Below are positions 30,389-37,659 of a DNA stretch of 37,659 bases, one piece after another. Each line of letters opens with the position of its first letter. Within the stretch, counting starts at the first letter, position 1. The notes under the pieces are model-generated. The model did not search any database, had not been told where the DNA came from, and saw nothing but the letters and a program-made list of their open reading frames with translations. Position numbers and translations under genes: made by a program. Source of the stretch: Anaerotignum sp. (lineage in GTDB: Bacteria; Bacillota; Clostridia; Lachnospirales; Anaerotignaceae); contig JAHHTX010000007.1 in the NCBI GenBank assembly GCA_020024255.1, forward strand, positions 1 to 37,659, read 5' to 3'.

Positions 30389-31873
30389 TTATTCTTCACT
30401 ATGTTTTGCTGCATATTTCCGACCTGCGTAAATCAAAACAACAACATACAATACGGACAATACAGCACCGATTACATAAGAAATCGTTAATGGCAGACCA
30501 AAACCGATAGACTGGCTCAGCAGGAAAGAAGAAATAATAAACAGATAGAAACAGCCGGGAATCAACGAAATCAAAAATGCATATTTCGGCGTTCCTTTCT
30601 TTGCCTGCAAATATATTGTAATGGCTGCAAATGCAAATACTGCAATAGTCTGATTTGCCCATGCAAAATATCTCCACAAAATGTTAAAGCCTTCTGCATT
30701 CAGTTTTGCAAAAACCAAAATTGCGATAACCGGAATGAAAATTCCCAATGTCACCAAAATACGGTTGCGTCTTTCTTTCTGGCTGATATGCAAAGAGTCG
30801 GCAATCATCAGACGGCAAGAACGCAGTGCTGTATCCCCGGAAGTAATGGGCAGTACAATAACACCTAAAATTGCAATCAAACCACCGATTGGCCCCAACA
30901 AATCTTTTGCAACTTCGCCAACAACAGCTGTTGTACCGCTCAAAGAGCCTTTGTTGTAAATACCCATTGCTGCTGCTGCCCAAATCATTGCGATAACGCC
31001 TTCCAGAATCATCATCCAGTAGAATGTGAAATTACCTTCTTTTTCGCTTGTCACACTACGGCCAATCAAAGTACACTGTGTAGAGTGGAAACCGGAAGTA
31101 ATACCACAGGCTACTGTTACAAAAAATACAGGGATAAATTTTGTGCCTACGCCTGTATTGCCGGCAGCATCCCACATAGGATACAAATTAAATATCCCCT
31201 GGAAACCATTAGAAAAATCAATGTCATTCAGCACATATCCTTTTGCAAAAATACCAATCAATACCCCAACTGCGGAAAGCAATAAGATTGCACCGAAAAT
31301 AGGATAAATTCTACCAATGATTTTATCAATAGGGAACAATGTTGCAATCAGATAGTATCCCAAAATCACTGCATAAATTACCCATGTCCAAATATTGACA
31401 CCCTCAATGCCCATAATCTGGTTTGCAAACAAATCACCAGGTGTATAGGTAAATACAGCGCCTACCAATAACATCAGCAAGCAGAGAAAAACATTATATA
31501 CCTTATATGTTTTGGTCCCCAAAAACTTATTCACAATACCGGGCATCTGTGCACCATCCTGACGCAAAGACATCATACCACACAAATAGTCATGTGTTGC
31601 ACCACTGATTACACAACCAATGGGAATGGTCAAAAATGCGATTGGCCCAAACAAAATCCCCTGAATTGGTCCAAAAATAGGCCCTGTACCTGCAATATTC
31701 AGCAAGTTGATTAAAGCATTTCTAAATCTGCTCATTGGTACAAAGTCTACTCCATCTTGAAACTTTGTTGCTGGTGTCTGTCGATCATCTGGTCGAAAAA
31801 TCCCTTGTACAAATTTCCCGTACAAGAAACCGCCTACCAACAAAATAAACATCCCAACTAAAAACGTTGCCAT
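30389..31873 (-). CDS. cstA: CstA family carbon-starvation/peptide or pyruvate transporter
   Basis: Inner-membrane transporter of 494 aa with about 13-14 membrane segments. Family stretches are ATKFQDGVDFVPMSRFRNALINLLNIAGTGPIFGPIQG, SGATHDYLCGMMSLRQDG, ACGITSGFHSTQCTLIGR, and ITSGDTALRSCRLMIAD near the end. CstA proteins take up peptides in some bacteria and pyruvate in E. coli; which applies here is unknown. The ATG (MATFLVGMF) has AAGGAGG at 7-8 nt; the longer frame adds 12 residues covering that site. It is a single-gene unit with its own promoter and an operator-like palindrome. Confidence 0.9.
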   Translation of the reverse strand: MATFLVGMFILLVGGFLYGKFVQGIFRPDDRQTPATKFQDGVDFVPMSRFRNALINLLNIAGTGPIFGPIQGILFGPIAFLTIPIGCVISGATHDYLCGMMSLRQDGAQMPGIVNKFLGTKTYKVYNVFLCLLMLLVGAVFTYTPGDLFANQIMGIEGVNIWTWVIYAVILGYYLIATLFPIDKIIGRIYPIFGAILLLSAVGVLIGIFAKGYVLNDIDFSNGFQGIFNLYPMWDAAGNTGVGTKFIPVFFVTVACGITSGFHSTQCTLIGRSVTSEKEGNFTFYWMMILEGVIAMIWAAAAMGIYNKGSLSGTTAVVGEVAKDLLGPIGGLIAILGVIVLPITSGDTALRSCRLMIADSLHISQKERRNRILVTLGIFIPVIAILVFAKLNAEGFNILWRYFAWANQTIAVFAFAAITIYLQAKKGTPKYAFLISLIPGCFYLFIISSFLLSQSIGFGLPLTISYVIGAVLSVLYVVVLIYAGRKYAAKHSEE

Positions 31874-31941
31874 AAATACTCCTCCTTTTTCATACTCCCC
31901 AACTTTCACAACGCTTCTTAAATATAACTTACCGGCAATTC

Positions 31942-31957
31942 ACATTTAACTAAATGT
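31942..31957 (-). promoter_or_regulatory. Operator-like palindrome downstream of the cstA promoter
   Basis: ACATTTA-AC-TAAATGT is a perfect 7-bp inverted repeat with a 2-bp centre. It lies about 20-40 bp past the -10 element on the cstA leader side. That position would suit a repressor. It is not a CcpA (cre) match, and the protein that would bind it is unknown. Confidence 0.45.
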
Positions 31958-31979
31958 TGAATTTTTTTGCACCATATAC

Positions 31980-32007
31980 ATTATAATTAAAAAAAATTAA
32001 AATGCAA
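31980..32007 (-). promoter_or_regulatory. Promoter of cstA
   Basis: On the minus strand TTGCAT (32002-32007), a 16-bp AT-only spacer and TATAAT (31980-31985), about 107 bp upstream of the ATG. It sits in a very AT-rich region. Confidence 0.65.
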
Positions 32008-32216
32008 TAAAAACCCATATTTTTTTGTAAAAACAACGTAATTCTTTGAAATTTCTATAATTTTTTTTGCAATAAATGGATTTTTGTGTATTTTTATGCA
32101 TAACGTATCATGATTATAACCTTGTGATTCTCTTTTCGTTTTACTTCCCTTCGGATTTTGCCACAAACATTTTTACTCCACCCAAATAGCTTTTTAGGTT
32201 TCTCTTTCTGGCATAC
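32008..32216. other. AT-rich intergenic stretch upstream of cstA
   Basis: Part of the 430-bp gap between cstA and the GAPDH gene. It is rich in A and T runs and contains no open frame, hairpin or promoter I can support beyond the two features at its ends. It could serve as an UP-element or a binding zone for regulators of cstA. Confidence 0.4.
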
Positions 32217-32251
32217 AAAAAAACGGAGAAGTTGATATCACCTCTCCGTTT
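32217..32251 (-). terminator. Intrinsic terminator of the GAPDH gene
   Basis: On the minus strand AAACGGAGA pairs with TCTCCGTTT and is followed by TTTTTTTG. It is about 50 bp past the stop. Confidence 0.85.
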
Positions 32252-32303
32252 CATGATTATGGTTATATTCTCATATCGTCATCACCATAAGACAACCTAC
32301 TTT

Positions 32304-33323
32304 TTACGCTTGGTCTACTTTGTACATATGTGCAATCAAATCTACTACTTTATTGCTGTAACCCCATTCGTTATCATACCATGCAATAAGCTTGATGAAG
32401 TTACTGTCCAACATAATACCTGCGCTTGCATCAAAGATACAAGTATGAGAGTCCCCCAGAAGGTCAGAAGAAACCACTTCGTCTGTGGTGTAACGGATAA
32501 TGCCTTTCATACTGCCTTCTGATGCTTCTTTTACTTTTGCACAGATTTCTTCGTATGTGGTATTTGTTTTCAATCTTGCTGTCAAGTCCACTACGGAAAC
32601 ATCACTGGTAGGTACACGGAAAGACATCCCCGTCATTTTGCCTTTCAGTTCAGGAATAACACGACCAACCGCCTTTGCCGCTCCGGTTGTGGAAGGAATG
32701 ATATTGTTGAATACGGAACGTCCTGTTCTCCAATCACGTCCTGCTCTTGCATCAACAGCTTTCTGTTTTGCTGTTGCCGAGTGAATGGTGGACATCAACG
32801 CCTGCTCAATACCAAAACTTTCATGAATAACCTTTGCAAGAGGTGCAAGGCAATTTGTAGTACAGGAAGCATTGGAAACAATATCCATATCTTTTGTGTA
32901 TGTATTGTGGTTTACACCGACAACAAATGTAGGGGTAATCTCATCTTTAGCTGGTGCTGTTAAAATAATTTTCTTTGCACCACCTGCTTTGTGCAGTGCT
33001 GCTTTTTCCATAGTATTGAATGCACCTGTGGATTCAATGATGTATTCAGCACCACATTCGCTCCATTTGATGAGGCTTGCATCGCTCTCACTGAACACAC
33101 GGATTCTTTGCCCGTTGATAACAAGGCAATCTCCATCTATGCTGATATCCCCTTCAAAACGACCGAAAATACTGTCGTATTTCAGCTGATAAACCATATA
33201 CTCTAAATCTGCGTTTCTCAGATTGATACCACAAAGCTGAAATTCATCGGCTCTCTGCATCAAAACACGAAATACAACTCTGCCAATACGACCAAATCCG
33301 TTAATACCTACTTTAATTGCCAT
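32304..33323 (-). CDS. gap: Type I glyceraldehyde-3-phosphate dehydrogenase
   Basis: Glycolytic enzyme of 339 aa converting glyceraldehyde-3-phosphate to 1,3-bisphosphoglycerate. The NAD site is GINGFGRIGR (6-15). Catalytic Cys154 lies in SNASCTTNCLAPL, with the general-base His in MSTIHSATAKQK. The C-terminal YDNEWGYS is conserved. After GIN (32-34) the usual NAD-binding Asp (INDL in most NAD enzymes) is absent: the sequence reads GINLRNADLEY. That Asp is also lost in NADP-using enzymes, so coenzyme use is uncertain. The gene is alone, without pgk or tpi neighbours. AAGGAGAGG lies upstream of the ATG. Confidence 0.93.
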   Translation of the reverse strand: MAIKVGINGFGRIGRVVFRVLMQRADEFQLCGINLRNADLEYMVYQLKYDSIFGRFEGDISIDGDCLVINGQRIRVFSESDASLIKWSECGAEYIIESTGAFNTMEKAALHKAGGAKKIILTAPAKDEITPTFVVGVNHNTYTKDMDIVSNASCTTNCLAPLAKVIHESFGIEQALMSTIHSATAKQKAVDARAGRDWRTGRSVFNNIIPSTTGAAKAVGRVIPELKGKMTGMSFRVPTSDVSVVDLTARLKTNTTYEEICAKVKEASEGSMKGIIRYTTDEVVSSDLLGDSHTCIFDASAGIMLDSNFIKLIAWYDNEWGYSNKVVDLIAHMYKVDQA

Positions 33324-33438
33324 GTAATCCTCTCCTTAAAAAGCTATTTATACCGTGTCATACCTCTTTGTATGATACATGAAAAAAATTTAAAACGAGT
33401 GGGAGAAAACAGTACACTGTGTTTCTCCTGTATATATT

Positions 33439-33466
33439 ATTGTAGCACAGCATTTGAAAAAGTCAT
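33439..33466 (-). promoter_or_regulatory. Candidate promoter of the GAPDH gene
   Basis: On the minus strand ATGACT (33461-33466), a 16-bp spacer and TGCTACAAT (extended -10; TACAAT at 33439-33444), about 115 bp before the ATG. A second weaker -10 (TATAAA) lies nearer the gene. Bases 33467-33599 of the same gap are AT-rich and show no other feature. Confidence 0.5.
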
Positions 33467-33599
33467 GGGTTTTTTGGCATTTTTTTGTTTTTCGGAAGTC
33501 TACACAGAAAAGACAAATAAATATGACTTACTGTTTATTGATATTGGACATATTTTGTCCCACTCATAAAACCTACCCTCACTTTTTATCTACTTCGCA

Positions 33600-33650
33600 C
33601 AAAAAAATACAGAAAACAGGTCTGTTTAATCCTATTTTCTGTATATTTTT
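33600..33650 (-). terminator. Bidirectional terminator after the small Cys protein gene
   Basis: ATACAGAAAA (33607-33616) pairs with TTTTCTGTAT (33635-33644). A seven-A run lies on the left and a T-run on the right, so it could act in either direction. On the minus strand it ends the small Cys-rich gene, 75 bp past its stop. Confidence 0.65.
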
Positions 33651-33723
33651 TCTTATTTTATCTCTTGTAAAAGAAAACAGCTTGGAATTTTACCCCAAAA
33701 AGATACATTTTAAAAAATTTTCC

Positions 33724-33957
33724 TTATTTCGACTTTCCATGGACAAACCCCTGTGTCCATGCAGAAAAGCAGTCTTCACAAATATCAAATTCATCTGTTT
33801 CTCCATCTCTTTGGGAAAAGTATCCCCATTTCTTATGAATGTGCAAAAAATCCTCTGTTGCCATACCGTTTTTCACTGCAATTTCTTTACCGCAACAATC
33901 ACATATAACCGTTTCCAATTCTTTTGTTTCTCTCACTATCTGCCGATATTTCTCCAT
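33724..33957 (-). CDS. Small Cys-rich (zinc-ribbon-like) protein, unknown
   Basis: A 77-aa protein with two cysteine pairs, CDCCGKEI near residue 20 and DICEDCFSAW near 60. The pairs likely form a treble-clef or rubredoxin-like zinc site. The residues between are charged and aromatic (FLHIHKKWGYFSQRDG). No family name can be given with confidence. The ATG has AGGGGG at 7 nt; the longer frame adds 17 residues without a ribosome site. It is divergent from the radical SAM gene. Confidence 0.72.
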   Translation of the reverse strand: MEKYRQIVRETKELETVICDCCGKEIAVKNGMATEDFLHIHKKWGYFSQRDGETDEFDICEDCFSAWTQGFVHGKSK

Positions 33958-34086
33958 GGTATATCCCCCTACTGTCTGTCTTTTTTCATTGCATTTGTAT
34001 TTTATCATGTCGAAAAATAAAATTCTATAGGAAAGCGTTGTGATTCATGGTAGAATATGTCTATATTGTTTCAGGAGGTGTTTGAA

Positions 34087-35025
34087 TTGAAAAAATCCTT
34101 GCAGGCGGCACTTTCATCTTGCCATATCTGCCCTCGTGGTTGTGGCATAAACCGCCTTGAAGGAAAAAAAGGCTTTTGTGCTGCCCCTCTCCTCCCAAAA
34201 GTGGCTTTGGTTTCCGTCCATGAATGGGAAGAACCGCCTATCAGTGGCACAAAAGGGTCAGGAACAGTCTTTTTCTCCCATTGTAATTTACGCTGTGTTT
34301 TCTGCCAGAATCACACCATCAGTCAGGAAAACAGAGGAAAAGAAATTTCTGTCAAGCGGCTTTCGGAAATTTTTTTGGAACAACAAGAAAGGGGACTGCA
34401 TAATGTAAATCTTGTTTCGGCATCACATTTTATTCCGCAGATTGCGGCAGCATTGGAAATTGCCAGAAACAAAGGCTTATCCATTCCCGTTGTCTATAAT
34501 TCCAACGGCTACGAAGCCTTAGAGGGACTGCATATGCTAGATGGGCTTATTGATATTTACCTTCCCGATTTCAAATATTGGGATAATACTCTTGGCAGAC
34601 AATATTCCTCCGCTCCCCACTATGCGGAAACAACAGCAAAAGCCATATTGGAAATGCGTCGACAGACAAAAACCGATGTCATCAACGAAAAGGGACTGAT
34701 GGAAAGAGGGCTGATTGTCCGACATCTGGTGCTTCCTTCTCACTACAAAGACAGCTTTCTTGTGCTAGACTGGATAAGGAAATTTCTGGGCACAGATACT
34801 TGGGTGTCCCTTCTCAATCAGTATACACCAATGTATCGTGCAGCAGATTTTCCGAAAATTGCCCGCCGTCTGACTACCTTTGAATACGAAAAAGTGACAG
34901 AATATTTTTTGGAAATCGGTTTGAAAAATGGCTTTGTACAGCAAAGAAGTGCAGCAACAGCAGAGTACACTCCTATTTTTGATTTATCTGGCGTAGTATC
35001 TGCTGATACATTTCATCAACAATAA
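34087..35025 (+). CDS. Radical SAM protein, PflA-like (COG1313 type)
   Basis: A 312-aa protein. The radical SAM cluster is CNLRCVFC (Cys66, 70, 73). A second Cys group near the N-terminus, CHICPRGC...GFC (Cys12, 15, 19, 31), is typical of this pyruvate-formate-lyase-activase-related family. A TIM-barrel-type body follows (YNSNGYEAL, IDIYLPDFKYW, HLVLPSHYKDS). The substrate is unknown. The start is TTG at 34087 because AGGAGGTG lies 6 nt upstream and a -10 (TGGTAGAAT) ends at 34056. The ATG at 34057 has no ribosome site and overlaps the promoter. The cupin gene follows after 30 bp. Confidence 0.87.
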   Translation: MKKSLQAALSSCHICPRGCGINRLEGKKGFCAAPLLPKVALVSVHEWEEPPISGTKGSGTVFFSHCNLRCVFCQNHTISQENRGKEISVKRLSEIFLEQQERGLHNVNLVSASHFIPQIAAALEIARNKGLSIPVVYNSNGYEALEGLHMLDGLIDIYLPDFKYWDNTLGRQYSSAPHYAETTAKAILEMRRQTKTDVINEKGLMERGLIVRHLVLPSHYKDSFLVLDWIRKFLGTDTWVSLLNQYTPMYRAADFPKIARRLTTFEYEKVTEYFLEIGLKNGFVQQRSAATAEYTPIFDLSGVVSADTFHQQ

Positions 35026-35055
35026 ACAAAGCGTACAGAAAGGAAGGAATTTGCG

Positions 35056-35406
35056 ATGATAAAAAAAGAAAGAGTAGCAGTAGAAGAAAATCTGAAAGGT
35101 GGAAAAGGAACAGTAGAAGTTCATCATTTTTTGGAAAAAGAGGAACTGATGGGGCATGGAACCTTATATGCTAGAGTCATTGTAAAACCACACAGCTCCA
35201 TTGGCTGGCATCAGCACGTTGGCAACACAGAACCCTATGCTATCATCAAAGGGGAAGGTACTTTCATAGACAACGATGGCTCCAAAACAACGGTACATGC
35301 TGGTGATATCTGTCTGATCGAAGTTGGTCAGTGGCACTCCATTGAAAATAACACAGATGAAGATATGGAAATGATTGCACTAATCCTCAACGAAACAGCA
35401 AAATAA
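35056..35406 (+). CDS. Cupin domain protein
   Basis: A 116-aa single-domain cupin. Motif 1 is WHQHVGNTEPYAIIKGEG with the metal-binding His, His and Glu, and motif 2 is GDICLIEVGQWHSI with the last His. The metal site looks complete. Function is unassigned (isomerase, dioxygenase or sensor are all possible). It shares a transcript with the radical SAM gene, 30 bp upstream, and has a GGAAGGA ribosome site. The terminator hairpin after it is interrupted by element copy 4. Confidence 0.88.
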   Translation: MIKKERVAVEENLKGGKGTVEVHHFLEKEELMGHGTLYARVIVKPHSSIGWHQHVGNTEPYAIIKGEGTFIDNDGSKTTVHAGDICLIEVGQWHSIENNTDEDMEMIALILNETAK

Positions 35407-35418
35407 AGCCAAAAATGA

Positions 35419-35445
35419 AGGGATTTCCTTTATACGGAAATCCCT
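35419..35445 (+). terminator. Hairpin left of element copy 4 (cupin side)
   Basis: AGGGATTTCC pairs with GGAAATCCCT over 10 bp around a 7-nt loop. On the plus strand it is followed by GAGGGTGTCG, the element end, not by T. On the minus strand it is followed by TCATTTTT. The same stem recurs at 35673. Confidence 0.75.
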
Positions 35446-35672
35446 GAGGGTGTCGACAAAGTCGTCCCCCCTTGGTCAAAGCCTCATTTCATGCAAGGCT
35501 TTGACCAGCAGACCGAAGGATAAAGCAGAAGTTCCAATGGCAAAAAAAGCCTTGAAACTTCTGCTTTTCCTCGTGGGAAGTGAATTCCCACTGCGGATTC
35601 CATTTGGGAAACTCTCCGTTTCCCAAACCCTTCCGCATTTTCGAAAAGGGATAAAAACGATTTATCGTCTGT
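35446..35672 (-). mobile_element. Terminator-associated hairpin element, copy 4 (inverted)
   Basis: A 227-bp copy in the opposite orientation to copies 1-3. The ends are GAGGGTGTCGACAAAGTCG at left and ACGATTTATCGTCTGT at right. All four internal stems are present. The TTCCGAC-type stem is here GTGGGAA/TTCCCAC, and the GGGAAAC stem is extended to TTTGGGAAAC/GTTTCCCAAA. It lies between the convergent cupin and DUF2812 genes. Confidence 0.75.
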
Positions 35673-35704
35673 GGGATTTCCTTTACGCGGAAATCCCTAT
35701 TTTT
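35673..35704 (+). terminator. Hairpin right of element copy 4, with T-run
   Basis: GGGATTTCC pairs with GGAAATCCC around TTTACGC. It is the same stem as at 35419 with a slightly different loop. It is followed by TATTTTTAATT, making it the working terminator for transcripts coming from the cupin gene. Confidence 0.75.
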
Positions 35705-37079
35705 AATTGGTGCAAAGTTTTTCTCCTATAATTTCCATTTGTTCTTTTGTTGGTTTTTGTGGCAATTCCAATTTGATAATGCGATTCCCGTCTATAAGCA
35801 TGTACGATCCGTTTCTTTCGTAGCCATCTATAACAAAAACATAAGCCTCTTGTACTCCCCAAGGTACTGCATCTATAGGTGCATATAAATTGCCATATTC
35901 TTCCGCTTTATGAATCTGGGATTCTCTGCATTGCTGGTACAAATAGGGCTTTTTGACTTCCAGTATGGTGTAAGACAACTCTGGTACATCTTTTTCCTTT
36001 GTCAAAGCCAACTGATAGTATTGGGATTTCCTTAGAAACACCGTTTCCTGATTCAGCTTTTCAAAAGACCATTCTTCTCCTTCTGTTTCCATAAAGTCTG
36101 CTAACTGCAAAGGTAATTCATCTTTATACACGTCAATTACTTCTCCTTGCCGCATACCTGTCCCTACTGGTTTGGAGCTATGCAAATCCCCATACTGCTC
36201 AACCCCTACAAATAAGACTACAGTACAAACAAAGATAACCCCAATATATTTGGCATCTGTTTTGAAAAAGTCCTTCCACGCCTGAATATCTTTCCACCAT
36301 ACTGTATCCTCTGGCTGTTTTACCGTTTGATCCGCATAATACCACCGTTTCCACTCATAGAAAAATGTAATCCCTTCCAACAATATAATCAAGTACATAT
36401 TTGCTATCAGCATTGCTATCACAAAAATGATAAAGAATAACTTTAGGGGATTGATACAAGTTCGAATTTTCGCCTTATGACTGGGCATAATCCCCTGCTC
36501 CGCCATATGCACTGCCTTCCTGTACCAGAAAAAATAATCCACACTTTGCAGAACTGTCCAAAGTACACCAATGATTTCTAGCAGCATAAGGGGAATCCAT
36601 TTATAGGATAAAAATATAAATATATCCTTTGTCCATATTCGATAAATATCTATACCTAACAGAACACTACAAAATACAAAAAGGAACAGACTGTATAAAA
36701 GATTTTCTCTTTTCATACAGTTATGCAGTTTTTCCACAAATACCACTGGGTCTGTTTCCATAGGAACAAAATTTTCTTTCGTATGATAAAAAATCTGCAT
36801 TTTTCCGCCCTGCCACCCAATTGGTGTCCAGCCGCTTTCTCTGCAAAATTCCCTACCTTCCTTTAAGTTGTCTTTTTTCTCCTCTGTATCATAACCACCC
36901 TTTTGAAAATAGGTTACAGCAAAATTTATCTGTTTGGGTTCTATTTGTTGATATGTCCAGAAAAAAGCACCGATTTTATCCAAAAGCCAGCCTTGTTCTG
37001 CCATTTCTTCCAGATGTTCCTCTATGGCATAATAATCATAAAGTGCAAAGCGATTCCACTCTTTTTTTGTTTTTTTCAT
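35703..37079 (-). CDS. DUF2812 domain membrane protein
   Basis: A 458-aa protein. The N-terminal DUF2812 domain (about 8-115) contains YYAIEEHLEEMAEQGWLLDKI and the FAVTYF...WTPIGWQGGKMQIFY pattern. Four membrane segments follow (about 130-150, 160-185, 210-240 and 280-300). A C-terminal outside domain of about 150 aa completes it. DUF2812 proteins are commonly paired with PadR regulators in Firmicutes, as here; their function is unknown. The ATG has GGGAG upstream and lies 5 bp after the padR stop, so the two form one operon. The in-frame GTG three codons earlier overlaps that stop. Confidence 0.85.
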   Translation of the reverse strand: MKKTKKEWNRFALYDYYAIEEHLEEMAEQGWLLDKIGAFFWTYQQIEPKQINFAVTYFQKGGYDTEEKKDNLKEGREFCRESGWTPIGWQGGKMQIFYHTKENFVPMETDPVVFVEKLHNCMKRENLLYSLFLFVFCSVLLGIDIYRIWTKDIFIFLSYKWIPLMLLEIIGVLWTVLQSVDYFFWYRKAVHMAEQGIMPSHKAKIRTCINPLKLFFIIFVIAMLIANMYLIILLEGITFFYEWKRWYYADQTVKQPEDTVWWKDIQAWKDFFKTDAKYIGVIFVCTVVLFVGVEQYGDLHSSKPVGTGMRQGEVIDVYKDELPLQLADFMETEGEEWSFEKLNQETVFLRKSQYYQLALTKEKDVPELSYTILEVKKPYLYQQCRESQIHKAEEYGNLYAPIDAVPWGVQEAYVFVIDGYERNGSYMLIDGNRIIKLELPQKPTKEQMEIIGEKLCTN

Positions 37080-37084
37080 GTATA

Positions 37085-37399
37085 TCACTCCCTTTTGCAG
37101 ATACGGCGATAATCTTCTGCCTGTGCTGCAAGCCGCCTATACTCTTTTTCCAGCATATTCTGCCCTTTTTCGGTAATCAGGTAGCTGCGACGGCGACCTT
37201 CTACTTTTGTTTCCCTTATCATTTCTTCGTCCAAAAACTGCTCTAAAAGATGGTATAAGGTTCCAGAGCCTACGGTAACTCTCCCATCTGTCATTGTGGG
37301 GACTTTTTCCAAAATATCCATACCATAACATTCTTCCATCAAACACAGAAGTACATAAAACATCTGCTCAGTCAACGTTTTAAATTTTTCTCTTGCCAT
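37085..37399 (-). CDS. PadR family transcriptional regulator
   Basis: A winged-helix repressor of 104 aa. It shows LTEQMFYVLLCLMEECYGMDILEKV, GRVTVGSGTLYHLLEQFLDEEMI and RRRSYLITEKGQNMLEKEYRRL, the standard PadR domain without an extended C-terminal helix. The ATG (MAREKFK) has AGGAG at 5-6 nt. The longer frame would place the promoter inside the gene. The two palindromes in its promoter suggest autoregulation, and it is probably induced by an envelope signal or a small hydrophobic compound; the ligand is unknown. Confidence 0.92.
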   Translation of the reverse strand: MAREKFKTLTEQMFYVLLCLMEECYGMDILEKVPTMTDGRVTVGSGTLYHLLEQFLDEEMIRETKVEGRRRSYLITEKGQNMLEKEYRRLAAQAEDYRRICKRE

Positions 37400-37411
37400 A
37401 ATATCTCCTCT

Positions 37412-37465
37412 ATTCTCGATTATCGAGTATATTTTCATTATATTCTCGAATATCGAGAATGTCAA
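37412..37465 (-). promoter_or_regulatory. padR promoter with two PadR-type operators
   Basis: On the minus strand TTGACA (37460-37465), a 17-bp spacer TTCTCGATATTCGAGAA and TATAAT (37437-37442): a perfect consensus. The spacer is the core of a perfect palindrome, ATTCTCGAATATCGAGAAT (37442-37460). A second, nearly perfect copy, ATTCTCGATTATCGAGTAT (37412-37430), covers the transcription start. The centres are 30 bp apart, close to three helix turns. The obvious binder is the PadR protein encoded downstream. Confidence 0.85.
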
Positions 37466-37486
37466 GCAATATGCTAGTACGAAAAA

Positions 37487-37506
37487 AGGACTGCATATAC
37501 AGTCCT
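37487..37506 (-). terminator. Terminator hairpin beside element copy 5
   Basis: AGGACTG pairs with CAGTCCT around a 6-nt loop. On the minus strand it is followed by TTTTTTCG, so it ends a leftward transcript entering from beyond the window. Element copy 5 starts directly to its right. Confidence 0.7.
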
Positions 37507-37659
37507 CGAGGGTATCGAAAAAGTAGCTTTTATTCCTTTTCAAAATTGCGGAAAGGGTTGGGAAACGAAGGGTTTACCAAATGGAATCCGCAATCGGAAT
37601 TTATTTCCGATGAGGAAAAGCAGAAGTTTCAAGGCTTTTTTGCCATTGGAACTTCTGCT
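37507..37659 (+). mobile_element. Terminator-associated hairpin element, copy 5 (partial, cut by the window end)
   Basis: The first 153 bp of another copy, in the orientation of copies 1-3. It begins CGAGGGTATCGAAAAAGTAGC and includes TTGGGAAAC/GGTTTACCAA, ATCGGAA/TTCCGAT and the long AAGCAGAAGTT...AACTTCTGCT stem. The right end lies outside the window. Confidence 0.75.

Noticed and set aside
34057..34086. ATG at 34057 as the start of the radical SAM gene
   Set aside because: It has no ribosome site, directly follows the -10 element, and a strong AGGAGGTG sits before the TTG at 34087.

Overview
The window reads as the chromosome of a low-GC Gram-positive anaerobe of the Clostridia, probably a Lachnospirales-type bacterium. 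This rests on gene content (MreB/FtsEX/CtpA cluster, CdaR-type regulator, CsaB, LCP proteins, LTA synthase, GerS-like lipoprotein, LUD protein, CstA), on strong AAGGAGG-type ribosome sites with several TTG/GTG starts, and on classical sigma-A promoters. No rRNA, tRNA, prophage or CRISPR array was seen.

Layout. 1-5.7 kb (minus strand): mreB, S41 protease, ftsX/ftsE, then a CdaR/PucR regulator. 6.0-17.8 kb (minus): a long cell-surface polysaccharide operon, read from right to left. It holds a secreted phosphodiester-glycosidase protein, a MurJ flippase fused to a Wzy/O-antigen-ligase domain, a GT4 glycosyltransferase, two DUF4330 membrane proteins, a GT4-CsaB pyruvyltransferase fusion, a WecG/TagA transferase and a YitT protein. 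18.0-19.1 kb (plus): a GerS-like lipoprotein and a MazF toxin with no visible antitoxin. 19.6-24.6 kb: a tiny membrane protein and two LCP ligases (minus), divergent from an LTA-synthase-type enzyme (plus). Together these envelope genes suggest export, polymerisation, pyruvylation and wall attachment of a secondary polymer, possibly one that anchors SLH-domain proteins.

25.0-29.4 kb (minus): a nucleic-acid operon of TrmH-type methyltransferase, YhaM-like exonuclease, two overlapping small membrane proteins that look like the two halves of one Cas4-like nuclease, and RlmD. RlmD is followed by a decayed piece of its own C-terminal tail. 29.5-33.3 kb: LUD protein, CstA transporter and type I GAPDH. 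33.7-37.4 kb: a small Cys-rich protein, a radical SAM activase-like protein with a cupin, and a PadR/DUF2812 pair under a promoter with an operator lodged in its spacer.

The most unusual signal is a family of about 230-bp, hairpin-rich, non-coding elements (five copies: two in tandem near 19.1-19.6 kb, then about 24.6, 35.4 and 37.5 kb). Each copy sits at a transcription terminator, and wherever both sides are visible the terminator stem-loop is present on both sides. The hairpin sequence differs between loci but matches within a locus. This looks like an element that targets terminators and duplicates the stem-loop. Internal stems covary between copies, so the folded structure is under selection or required for mobility.
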